Assembly (NCBI GenBank): GCA_016222945.1
Contig: JACRPY010000006.1
Span: 124,001-188,000, forward strand
Source of the DNA: Methanobacterium sp.
Lineage (GTDB): Archaea > Methanobacteriota > Methanobacteria > Methanobacteriales > Methanobacteriaceae
Direction of reading: 5' to 3'
Length of the DNA stretch: 64,000 nt
Shown: positions 1 to 7,173 of the stretch, piece by piece
Numbering within the stretch: position 1 is the stretch's first letter
Layout: each line of letters begins with the position of its first letter
Made by a program: the position numbers and the translations under genes
Notes under the pieces: model-generated
Databases searched by the model: none
Told to the model about the DNA's origin: nothing
The model's input: only the letters and a program-made list of their open reading frames with translations

Positions 1-543
1 AAAAATATGTTAGATGGTGATGAAGTCAACAATGTTACTAGTGGAACAAACGAAGATGCAGCAAAAGAATGCGAAATAGCCGTATTAACAGTGCCTCTTC
101 AAGCTCAAATGGCAACCCTTAGAAGTATAAAGGAGATGTTAGAAAATAAAATACTTATTGATGCAACAGTTCCTTTAGACGGATGCCTTGGGGGAAAACC
201 AACCAGATACATTGATGTTTGGCAGGGTTCTGCTGCAGAAAGATCTTCAGAGTTCCTTAAGGACAAAAATGTAAAAGTAGTATCTGCATTCAATAATATA
301 AGTGCTGCAAGCTTGATTAACGATGATTGCGAGGTTCAATGTGATTGCTTAATTTCAGGGGATGACTTAGACTCTAAAAAAGAAGCAATGATACTTGCAG
401 AGAAAATTCCAGGAGTAAGGGCTATAGACTGCGGCCCTCTTGAAAGTGCAAGGATTGTAGAAAAGATTACTCCTCTTCTTATAAATCTTAATATTAAAAA
501 TAAAATAAAATTAGCAGGTTTAAGAATAACAGAATTAGATTAA
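1..543 (+). CDS. npdG: NADPH-dependent F420 reductase (F420H2:NADP+ oxidoreductase), C-terminal part, truncated by the window start
   Basis: The enzyme transfers hydride between reduced coenzyme F420 and NADP+ in the cytoplasm of methanogens. The reading frame is open to base 1, so the gene begins upstream and the N-terminal Rossmann GGTG loop is not visible. The visible part has the family pattern: a segment resembling EDAAKECEIAVLTVP, a conserved VVSAFNNISAA-like stretch, and a terminal segment (DCGPLESARIVEKITPLLIN) typical of Fno/NpdG. About 30 to 40 residues are probably missing. The stop is TAA at 541-543. It is followed after 29 bases by the hexuloisomerase gene. Identification rests on resemblance to the archaeal Fno family. 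Confidence 0.88.
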   Translation, partial: KNMLDGDEVNNVTSGTNEDAAKECEIAVLTVPLQAQMATLRSIKEMLENKILIDATVPLDGCLGGKPTRYIDVWQGSAAERSSEFLKDKNVKVVSAFNNISAASLINDDCEVQCDCLISGDDLDSKKEAMILAEKIPGVRAIDCGPLESARIVEKITPLLINLNIKNKIKLAGLRITELD

Positions 544-572
544 TCTTAAATTAAATTTAAAGGGAAGTAAAG

Positions 573-1160
573 ATGAAATATATAAAAAAAACAGCTAAAG
601 AAATAACAAAACATGCTCTTGCAGTTATTGATAAAATTGATGAAAAAGAAGTCTCTAATATGATAGATACAATTGTAGATTCTGATTGTGTCTTTATTGT
701 AGGTACTGGAAGGTCTGAACTTGTTGGAAAAATGTTTGCAATGAGACTCATGCACCTGGGATTTACAGTTTATGTGGTGGGGGATGTTACAACCCCTGCA
801 ATTAAAGAAAAAGACTGTTTAATTGCAATATCTGGCTCTGGAGAAACTAAAACAGTTACACTTGCAGCAGAAACAGCAAAAGAAGTTAATGCCAATGTTG
901 TGGGAATAACTGGAAATCCTGAATCCAGATTAAGGAAAAGTTTGGATGTAACCATAAATATAAAAAGTAAAACAAAAGTACCATGGAAATATTATACATC
1001 CAATGTTTTAAAGGGCGATTATGATGATTTGACTCCTATGGGAACTCTTTTTGAAGACAGTACTCATTTATTCCTTGATGGCCTTATAGCAGAGTTTATG
1101 GCTCATCTCGGTAAAAAGGAAATTGATCTAAAGAGGAGACATGCCATAATAGAAAAATAA
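573..1160 (+). CDS. hxlB: 6-phospho-3-hexuloisomerase (SIS domain)
   Basis: This 195-residue protein is a single SIS-domain isomerase of normal family length. It interconverts arabino-3-hexulose 6-phosphate and fructose 6-phosphate. In methanogens this reaction works with hexulose-phosphate synthase to make ribulose 5-phosphate (reverse ribulose monophosphate pathway). The SIS signature is clear: FIVGTGRSELVGKMFAMRLMH near the N-terminus and AISGSGET in the middle, both phosphosugar-binding loops. The GGGAAG 5-10 bases before the ATG is a reasonable ribosome binding site. The synthase partner is not in this window. Confidence in the family is high; the substrate is inferred from archaeal orthologs. 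Confidence 0.88.
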   Translation: MKYIKKTAKEITKHALAVIDKIDEKEVSNMIDTIVDSDCVFIVGTGRSELVGKMFAMRLMHLGFTVYVVGDVTTPAIKEKDCLIAISGSGETKTVTLAAETAKEVNANVVGITGNPESRLRKSLDVTINIKSKTKVPWKYYTSNVLKGDYDDLTPMGTLFEDSTHLFLDGLIAEFMAHLGKKEIDLKRRHAIIEK

Positions 1161-1262
1161 AGGGTGATCATAATATTTCTTTATTTTTTTTATCCCTAAA
1201 TTGGTTATTATAACATTATATTATTAATTTCATCATTTATTTTTAGTTTATCAGGTGGAAAA

Positions 1263-1766
1263 ATGAATTCAGAGCTATCTGGAAAGTTAATAATTATCAA
1301 AGATAAAAAAGCAACCAAGCTGTATGAAAAAAGTCATTATGGAAACATGGCCCCTGAAGGGCTTCAGCTATCACTTATTGAAGCTGTTCATCTGGCTGAA
1401 AAAGGAAAATTAAACATTTTAAAAAAGGGAAAAACAATTTCATTAGATGAAATGTTTCAAATGCTCCGCAGGGAGGAATTAGAAACAAAATATCTTGTTT
1501 TCAGCGACCTTAGAAACAGAGGATATATAGTAAAAACAGGATTTAAATATGGCTCAGAATTCAGGCTTTATGAGAGAGGAAAATCACCAGGAAATGGTCA
1601 CTCAGATTATCTGGTAAAAGTAGTATCAGAGGATTATGAGATTAAGGCATCTGATTTTTCAAGTTATGTGCGAGTAGCACACGGAGTTAACAAAAAGCTC
1701 CTTTTTGCAGTTGTTGATGAAGAAAATGACATTACTTATTATAATATAGAATGGACACGTCCATAA
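1263..1766 (+). CDS. endA: tRNA-splicing endonuclease, homotetrameric archaeal type
   Basis: EndA cuts bulge-helix-bulge structures in intron-containing pre-tRNAs, leaving 2',3'-cyclic phosphate ends. The 167-residue length fits the short single-repeat type that works as a homotetramer. The catalytic triad is visible: Tyr103 (in LYERG), His113 and Lys144 (in VNKKL), with the same spacing as in the Methanocaldococcus enzyme. The N-terminal half is the alpha/beta domain and the C-terminal half the nuclease fold. The start is ATG with AGGTGG just upstream. The gene lies alone between short AT-rich gaps. Confidence 0.93.
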   Translation: MNSELSGKLIIIKDKKATKLYEKSHYGNMAPEGLQLSLIEAVHLAEKGKLNILKKGKTISLDEMFQMLRREELETKYLVFSDLRNRGYIVKTGFKYGSEFRLYERGKSPGNGHSDYLVKVVSEDYEIKASDFSSYVRVAHGVNKKLLFAVVDEENDITYYNIEWTRP

Positions 1767-1869
1767 AACTGATTTTTTATTAGAATATCACCATTATTTA
1801 TAAAATGAAAATGTAATGGTAAAATATAATCATTTTTATAAACATATATTCAATTTATCAGGTGATCAA

Positions 1870-2976
1870 GTGATAGATCCATGGAGTTCAGCCATAATCG
1901 ATTATGAAAAACTAACCGAGCAATTTGGAATCAAACCATTTGAAGATTTCAAAAAAGACATAGAAAACCCTCATATTTTAATGAAAAGAGGCGTTATATT
2001 TGGTCAAAGAGATTATGGGCGAATAGTAAAGGCAATGAGAGAAAAAAAAGAATTTGCAGTTGTAAGTGGCATGATGCCTAGTGGTAAGATGCATATTGGC
2101 CACAAAATGATTGTAGACCAGCTGAACTGGTATCAAAAGAATGGGGCAGATATTTATATTCCAATAGCAGACATGGAAGCTTATTCTGCAAGGGGCGTTG
2201 ATTTTGAAGATTCAAAGGAACTTGCAATCTTTGAATACATCACAAATTACATAGCACTGGGTCTGGACTTTGAAAAAGATAATATTGATGTATATTTACA
2301 GTCTGAAAATCAAATCGTTGTAGACCTTGCCTATATATTGTCAAAAAGGGTTAATTTCAATGAAATGAAGGCAATATATGGTTTCTCAGGGAGCGCAAAC
2401 TTTGCACATATGTATGCTCCATTAATTCAGGTGGCAGATATTCTTCATCCTCAAATTAAAGAATGTGGCGGTCCAAAGCCAGTTGTGGTTCCAGTAGGGC
2501 CAGATCAAGACCCCCATATAAGACTAACCAGGGATGTTGCAGAACGATTTAAAAGCAAATATGGATTTATAACACCGTCTTCAACTTACCACAGGTTTAT
2601 CACTGGACTTACAGGAGATAAAATGTCAAGTAGTAAACCTAAAACTGCCATATTTTTAAGTGATTCTCCTCAAACGGCTCAAAAAAAGGTTAAATCTGCT
2701 AAAACTGGTGGAAGAGAAAGTTTAGATGAGCAGCGTGAATTAGGAGGTATTCCGGAGGATTGCACAGTTTATGAACTGCTTTTATATCACTTAACTGGAT
2801 CAGATGATGAACTTAAAGAAGTATATCATAACTGCAAAAACGGAAATATTATGTGTGGGGAATGCAAAAATAATGCATCAAGCATGATGAAAAACTTCTT
2901 TGAAGATTTTAACCAAAAAAGAGAAAAAGCAAAGAAAAAAGCTCAAAAAATTTTAGATAGGGAATCCAAATGTTAG
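1870..2976 (+). CDS. trpS: tryptophan--tRNA ligase
   Basis: This class I aminoacyl-tRNA synthetase charges tRNA-Trp. The HIGH-type motif is GKMHIGH and the KMSKS-type motif is DKMSSSK. I choose the GTG at 1870 (MIDPWSSAIIDYEKL) because AGGTGATC lies just before it and archaeal TrpRS proteins start with IDPWG/S; an upstream in-frame ATG at 1816 has no ribosome binding site. The result is 368 residues. Four cysteines near the C-terminus (positions around CKNGNIMCGECKN) could bind metal. The stop overlaps the start of the next gene by 7 bases, so the two are probably cotranscribed. Confidence 0.93.
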   Translation: MIDPWSSAIIDYEKLTEQFGIKPFEDFKKDIENPHILMKRGVIFGQRDYGRIVKAMREKKEFAVVSGMMPSGKMHIGHKMIVDQLNWYQKNGADIYIPIADMEAYSARGVDFEDSKELAIFEYITNYIALGLDFEKDNIDVYLQSENQIVVDLAYILSKRVNFNEMKAIYGFSGSANFAHMYAPLIQVADILHPQIKECGGPKPVVVPVGPDQDPHIRLTRDVAERFKSKYGFITPSSTYHRFITGLTGDKMSSSKPKTAIFLSDSPQTAQKKVKSAKTGGRESLDEQRELGGIPEDCTVYELLLYHLTGSDDELKEVYHNCKNGNIMCGECKNNASSMMKNFFEDFNQKREKAKKKAQKILDRESKC

Positions 2977-3623
2977 ACAAAAGATTTGATACAACAGGTA
3001 CTGAATATGAAGGATTTTTAAATGGCATATACAAACGTAATGAAACTTTTTTAATTATATCTGCAGCAATATTCTTGTCCTCTCTTTTTGTAGGTTATTT
3101 ATTCTCTGGAGTCATTGACTCATTTATGGCCAGCGTGCTTAAATCATTTAAGCAAAGCGTGAGCAAAGGTGAAATTAAACTTACAACCCTTTCTATATTT
3201 ATGAATAACTTAAAAATTGCATTCTACATTTATGGTGGCGGAATAACGGCAGGATTATTAACAGTTTATTTCCTGGTTTTCAATGGAATTTTTATTGGAT
3301 ATGCCGCATCAAAATTTGCTCTTGGAGATTTTCTTATTTATACAGTGCCCCATGGAATATTTGAAGTTGTAGGCATTATAATAGCGGGTGCAGCAGGTTT
3401 CAGGCTTGCAAGTATGATTATTAATTTAATAAGGGATTTACTAAGAATGAAACGATACATGCCTATGGGAGATCAAATTAGTCAGGTATTAGATGTAAAT
3501 TACCCTGAATTTAGAGAATCAGTAATCTTATTTGTAATTGCAATAGTTTTAATTCTTATTGGGGCAGTTATAGAGGCTAATTTTACTCTTGCATTGGGAA
3601 ATTACATTAAAGGATCAATTTAG
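2970..3623 (+). CDS. SpoIIM/DUF95-family integral membrane protein
   Basis: This 217-residue protein has about five hydrophobic segments (residues roughly 28-50, 80-105, 108-130, 133-155 and 185-207) and the PHGIFE motif that marks the stage II sporulation M/DUF95 family. The family is widespread in archaea, which do not sporulate, and its function there is not established. It probably resides in the cytoplasmic membrane. The start overlaps the end of trpS by 7 bases, indicating translational coupling, though a functional link to TrpRS is not obvious. Confidence 0.8.
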   Translation: MLDKRFDTTGTEYEGFLNGIYKRNETFLIISAAIFLSSLFVGYLFSGVIDSFMASVLKSFKQSVSKGEIKLTTLSIFMNNLKIAFYIYGGGITAGLLTVYFLVFNGIFIGYAASKFALGDFLIYTVPHGIFEVVGIIIAGAAGFRLASMIINLIRDLLRMKRYMPMGDQISQVLDVNYPEFRESVILFVIAIVLILIGAVIEANFTLALGNYIKGSI

Positions 3624-3703
3624 AACATTTTAAGCTTTTAAATTAAATAAAAAATCAATTAGATTTAAATTAATTACTTAAATATTTTTACAAAGGTGAA
3701 ATA

Positions 3704-4900
3704 ATGATAAAATGCATAACTTGTGGTGCAGAATATGACTTAAATGAAATAATATACACATGTCGTGAATGTGGCTCAGTTTTGGAAGTAATATGCGAGC
3801 CAGAAGTTTCTAAAGATATTTTTAATTGCAGAAAATCTACTATGTGGAAATATAAAGAATTCATGCCTGTAGATCCTGCTAAAATAGTTTCATTAGAAGA
3901 AGGTGGAACTCCTTTCTGTAAATGCGATAAACTTGGCAAAAAGCTGGGAATAGATCTTCATGTTAAAGTAGAAGGTTCAAACCCAACAGGAAGCTTTAAA
4001 GATAGAGGAATGAGTGTAGGAATAACAAAGGCCATTGAATTAGGTGTAGATACTGTGGGATGTGCATCAACTGGGAATACATCTGCATCACTTGCAGCTT
4101 ATGCCGCAAGAGCAGGATTAAGATGTATAGTATTATTACCTTCTGGAAAGGTGGCTCTTGGTAAGCTTGCACAGGCTATGTTTCACGGTGCAGAAGTGTT
4201 ATCAGTAAGGGGAAACTTTGATGAGGCCCTTGAAGCTATAACTGCGCTTGCACTTAAAGGTAAATTATATCTTTTAAATTCAGTAAATCCTTTTAGATTA
4301 GAAGGTCAAAAATCGATAGGATTTGAAATAGTGGATGATTTAGGATGGAAATCGCCAGATAGGATTATATTACCTGTTGGAAATGCAGGGAATATCTCAG
4401 CTATATGGAAAGGTGTTAAAGAATTCCATAAAGCCGGATTTATAGAAGATCTGCCTATGATGACTGGGATTCAAGCAGAAGGTGCTGCGCCTATTGTTAG
4501 GGCAATAAGGGATAACAAAGATGATATAATTCCATTTGAAAATCCTGAAACAGTTGCAACAGCAATAAGGATTGGAGCACCAGTCAGTGCTAAGAAAGCA
4601 TTAGCAGCAATCTATGAATCTGACGGATTTGCAGAAACTGTAACTGATGAAGAGATTTTAAGCGCACAAAAATTACTTGCAAGAACTGAAGGAATAGGGG
4701 TTGAACCAGCGTCTGCAGCGTCCATTGCAGGCCTTATAAAGCTCGTAGAAAATGGTGAAATAGATAAAAATGAACAGATAGTATGTGTTGTTACTGGACA
4801 TCTATTAAAAGACCCTAACACAGCAATAAATGCATGTGTAGAGCCTGTTGAAGTTAATGCAGATATTGAAGAGCTTTCTCGTATAATAGCTAAAGGATAA
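3704..4900 (+). CDS. thrC: threonine synthase
   Basis: ThrC converts O-phosphohomoserine to threonine and phosphate with pyridoxal phosphate. Its 398 residues start with an archaeal-type zinc ribbon (CITCG at 4-8 and CRECGS about 16 residues later). This is followed by a fold-type II PLP domain with the Schiff-base lysine in SFKDRGMS and the phosphate-binding loop in LPVGNAGN. The ATG follows AGGTGAAA. No other threonine gene is adjacent. The following intergenic region carries repeated motifs ahead of the histone gene. Confidence 0.93.
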   Translation: MIKCITCGAEYDLNEIIYTCRECGSVLEVICEPEVSKDIFNCRKSTMWKYKEFMPVDPAKIVSLEEGGTPFCKCDKLGKKLGIDLHVKVEGSNPTGSFKDRGMSVGITKAIELGVDTVGCASTGNTSASLAAYAARAGLRCIVLLPSGKVALGKLAQAMFHGAEVLSVRGNFDEALEAITALALKGKLYLLNSVNPFRLEGQKSIGFEIVDDLGWKSPDRIILPVGNAGNISAIWKGVKEFHKAGFIEDLPMMTGIQAEGAAPIVRAIRDNKDDIIPFENPETVATAIRIGAPVSAKKALAAIYESDGFAETVTDEEILSAQKLLARTEGIGVEPASAASIAGLIKLVENGEIDKNEQIVCVVTGHLLKDPNTAINACVEPVEVNADIEELSRIIAKG

Positions 4901-4970
4901 CTGATTTCTCTTTAGATTTATTCTTGGAGAAATTCAACATTTCTACATATTCTATTTTTTTATGACTCTG

Positions 4971-5042
4971 TGAAAATCATATGATTTGCAACATGGTGTC
5001 TAAAAATCATATGGATCGCCTCCAAGTGACTAAAAATCATAT
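4971..5042. repeat. Three AAATCATAT repeats upstream of histone promoter
   Basis: AAAATCATATG occurs at 4973-4983. The longer CTAAAAATCATAT occurs at 5000-5012 and again at 5030-5042, exactly 30 bases apart. In the last two copies the match extends upstream as GTGNCTAAAAATCATATNG. The block ends about 30 bases before the histone TATA box, so an operator role is plausible, but this is inference. Confidence 0.5.
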
Positions 5043-5073
5043 AGTTTTTGGAAAAATTGGAGTAAAAAACGAT

Positions 5074-5086
5074 AAATATATATAGG
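5074..5086 (+). promoter_or_regulatory. TATA box of the first histone gene
   Basis: The sequence AAATATATATAGG lies 52 bases before the histone start codon. This places transcription initiation about 25 bases downstream, giving a short leader that contains the GAGGTGATT ribosome binding site (5124-5132). It is a typical strong archaeal TATA element. Confidence 0.6.
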
Positions 5087-5137
5087 AGTATCTCAACAGT
5101 GTAATATAACAATTATACAAAAATGAGGTGATTAAAT

Positions 5138-5341
5138 ATGGAATTACCAATTGCTCCAATTGGAAGAATAATAAAAAACGCAGGTGCAGAAAGAGTCAGT
5201 GATGACGCAAGAGAAGCTTTAGCAAAAGCTCTTGAAGAAAAAGGGGAAAAAATAGCTTCAGAAGCTGTTAAACTCGCAAAACACGCTGGAAGAAAAACTG
5301 TAAAAGCATCTGATGTTGAATTAGCTGTTAAAAGGTTATAA
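5138..5341 (+). CDS. archaeal histone (HMf-like)
   Basis: This 67-residue histone-fold protein wraps DNA as dimers and higher oligomers. It has the standard layout: ELPIAPIGRIIKNAGAERVSDDA at the N-terminus, a long central helix and the RKTVKASDVELAVKRL C-terminal segment. There are no tails. It is very similar to the second histone at 18500-18706 in this window, so the genome encodes at least two paralogs. The promoter and ribosome binding site look strong, as expected for an abundant protein. Confidence 0.96.
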   Translation: MELPIAPIGRIIKNAGAERVSDDAREALAKALEEKGEKIASEAVKLAKHAGRKTVKASDVELAVKRL

Positions 5342-5873
5342 ACCTTTTACTTTCTTTTTATTTTATTTTTATGCAACTTTAAATTGTTTATTCTCTCTTA
5401 TTTTAAATCAAAATTAATCTTTTTTATAGGAAATATTTATCAATCACTCATTTTAGAAAGTTTGATCAATAACCTTAAAAATATCTAAATAGATTAAATA
5501 ATCAATCTTTAAACTAATCTGACGATTATATCATTATAAAATCGAATTATATCCTATTTGCTATCTTTTCAAAAGCCAAGATAAAGTATATATGCAATGA
5601 TTTTATACAGTGTATATAACTAATTCTTTTAGTGTTTTTATTCAAAACTGTTTTAGAATTGGAATTCCACATTTTTAGTAATAACCGTTTAAAATCTCAG
5701 ATTTTTGGTAGTTATGAAGAAATATTTATAATTTTAAGGATTATATAAATTGGAATTTACATTTTTAATGCTTTGAAAATTCTATTTGGCAACAACTTTA
5801 TATATACAATAAGTTAAAACTAAGAGTATGCCGATGGATGGTATAAAAACCAGATGAAAAAGGAGGTAAATTC
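5342..5873. other. Long AT-rich intergenic region between histone and L7Ae genes
   Basis: No protein-coding or tRNA-like feature was found in these 532 bases. An imperfect direct repeat, TTGGAATTYRCATTTTTARTR, occurs at 5659-5679 and 5750-5770. The right end holds the L7Ae promoter (TATA-like TTTATATATAC around 5798-5807) and leader. The left end after the histone stop is T-rich, which is consistent with transcription termination in archaea. Confidence 0.5.
5833..5858 (+). promoter_or_regulatory. Possible kink-turn-like hairpin in the L7Ae mRNA leader
   Basis: In the leader, TGGT (5839-5842) can pair with ACCA (5849-5852) across a six-base loop. GA directly precedes the 5' arm (5837-5838) and GA directly follows the 3' arm (5853-5854). 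This gives the tandem sheared G-A arrangement that L7Ae recognises. The outer stem is weak. Binding of L7Ae to its own leader has been described in other archaea, so autoregulation is possible here. The element sits 15 bases before the start codon and just upstream of the AGGAGGT site. Confidence 0.35.
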
Positions 5874-6245
5874 ATGGCAAAAGCAATATATGTAAAATTT
5901 GACGTACCACAAGAGATAGCTGATAAAGCTGCTGAAGCTTTAGAAATAGCAAAAGATACTGGAAAGATAGGAAAAGGAACTAACGAAGTAACCAAAACAA
6001 TAGAGAGAGGTAACGCGTTATTAGTACTTATAGCAGGGGATATTGATCCTCCAGAAATAGCAGCTCACTTACCTGTTTTAGCTGAAGAAAAAGAAACTCC
6101 GTATGTTTACATCCCAACAAAGGATGAATTAGGAGAAGCAGCAGGTTTAAATGTTGGTACAGCGTCTGCAGTTATAATTGATGCAGGTGAAGCTGAAGAT
6201 TTAGTCAACGAAGTTGTTGAAAAAGTCGAAGAACTCAAAAAATAA
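5874..6245 (+). CDS. rpl7ae: ribosomal protein L7Ae (eL8), also a kink-turn RNA-binding protein
   Basis: L7Ae is a large-subunit protein that also binds kink-turns in box C/D and H/ACA guide RNAs and in RNase P. The 123-residue length is normal. The RNA-binding signature GKGTNEVTKTIERG and the following LVLIAGDIDPPEI are present. A strong AAGGAGGT site precedes the ATG. It opens a cluster with S28e, L24e and Ndk, the order typical of Methanobacteriales and other euryarchaea. Confidence 0.96.
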   Translation: MAKAIYVKFDVPQEIADKAAEALEIAKDTGKIGKGTNEVTKTIERGNALLVLIAGDIDPPEIAAHLPVLAEEKETPYVYIPTKDELGEAAGLNVGTASAVIIDAGEAEDLVNEVVEKVEELKK

Positions 6246-6303
6246 TTAATTTTTTTATGAAAGGCAATAGCCTTTCTCACTTTAACAATTCAGGGTGATT
6301 TAT

Positions 6304-6510
6304 ATGGCAGAAGCAACTCCTGCTGAAGTAATTGAAGTTCTTAAAAGAACTGGTATGACTGGCGAGGTCATGCAGGTAAAATGTAGAATACTCGATGGAA
6401 GAGACAAGGGAAGAATACTAACAAGAAACATTATGGGGCCAATTAGAGAAGGTGACATTTTAATGTTGCTGGATACAATTAGGGAAGCTAAAGAAATCCG
6501 TACTCCATAA
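6304..6510 (+). CDS. rps28e: ribosomal protein S28e
   Basis: This 68-residue small-subunit protein contains the S28e core (VMQVKCRILDGRDKGRILTRN and GPIREGDIL). I use the ATG at 6304, because GGGTGATT immediately before it is the ribosome binding site; the GTG three codons upstream lies inside that site. The gene is the second in the L7Ae-S28e-L24e-Ndk unit. Confidence 0.95.
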   Translation: MAEATPAEVIEVLKRTGMTGEVMQVKCRILDGRDKGRILTRNIMGPIREGDILMLLDTIREAKEIRTP

Positions 6511-6526
6511 TTAAAAGGTGTTTAAT

Positions 6527-6688
6527 ATGAGAACATGTTCATTCTGCGGAGAAGAACTCCACGAAGGTACAGGAAAAATGTATGTAAAAAAAGATGGAAC
6601 TGTATACTTCTTCTGCAGCAGCAAATGCGAAAAAAATAGAATTAAACTTGGACGAGTTCCAAGAAAGGTCAAGTGGGTAAAAGAATGA
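6527..6688 (+). CDS. rpl24e: ribosomal protein L24e
   Basis: This 53-residue zinc-ribbon ribosomal protein has CSFCG near the N-terminus and CSSKC about 25 residues later, giving four zinc-binding cysteines. The end is rich in lysine and arginine. An AAAGGTG site lies upstream of the ATG. The stop TGA at 6686-6688 overlaps the ATG of ndk in the arrangement ATGA, indicating translational coupling. Confidence 0.95.
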   Translation: MRTCSFCGEELHEGTGKMYVKKDGTVYFFCSSKCEKNRIKLGRVPRKVKWVKE

Positions 6689-7137
6689 TTGAAAGAAGTC
6701 TTGTAATGCTTAAACCTGATGCCGTACTAAGAAGGCTAATGGGGACAGTACTTACCCGATTTGAAGAACGCGGACTTAAGGTCGTAGCCGTAAAAATGAT
6801 GAACATCTCCGAAGATCTTGCAAAAGAACACTACGGAGAACATGAAGAAAAACCATTTTTCAATGACCTTGTAAGTTACATTACATCTGGCCCAGTCCTT
6901 GCAACAGTGATTGAAGGCGATGAATGCATAAGTCTTATAAGGAAAATGGTTGGAGCTACAAATCCAAAAGAAGCAGATCTTGGAACTATAAGGGGCGATT
7001 ATGCTCTTGAAACTGGTAGAAACATAATTCATGCATCAGATTCTTTAGAATCTGCAAAAAGGGAAATAGAACTATTTTTCAATGATTCTGAAATCTGTAA
7101 CTACGATCTACCGGATGAAAGCTTGATATATGAATAA
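6685..7137 (+). CDS. ndk: nucleoside diphosphate kinase
   Basis: Ndk moves the terminal phosphate between nucleoside triphosphates and diphosphates through a phosphohistidine. The catalytic histidine is His116 in NIIHASDS, and the N-terminal strand VMLKPDAV is standard. I choose the ATG at 6685 (MIERSLVMLKPDAV), which overlaps the L24e stop; an in-frame GTG four codons upstream adds residues that orthologs lack. The length of 150 residues is normal. Confidence 0.95.
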   Translation: MIERSLVMLKPDAVLRRLMGTVLTRFEERGLKVVAVKMMNISEDLAKEHYGEHEEKPFFNDLVSYITSGPVLATVIEGDECISLIRKMVGATNPKEADLGTIRGDYALETGRNIIHASDSLESAKREIELFFNDSEICNYDLPDESLIYE

Positions 7138-7173
7138 ATTTTTCTTATCTTACTTTTTTAGGAAGGTTAAACA

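Noticed and set aside
1816..1869. Longer TrpRS start at 1816
   Set aside because: No ribosome binding site, and the added residues are not in the family; GTG 1870 has AGGTGATC directly upstream.
5342..5873. Possible small RNA gene in the long gap between histone and L7Ae
   Set aside because: I found no box motifs, tRNA-like cloverleaf or strong stems beyond the L7Ae leader; the direct repeat alone is not enough.
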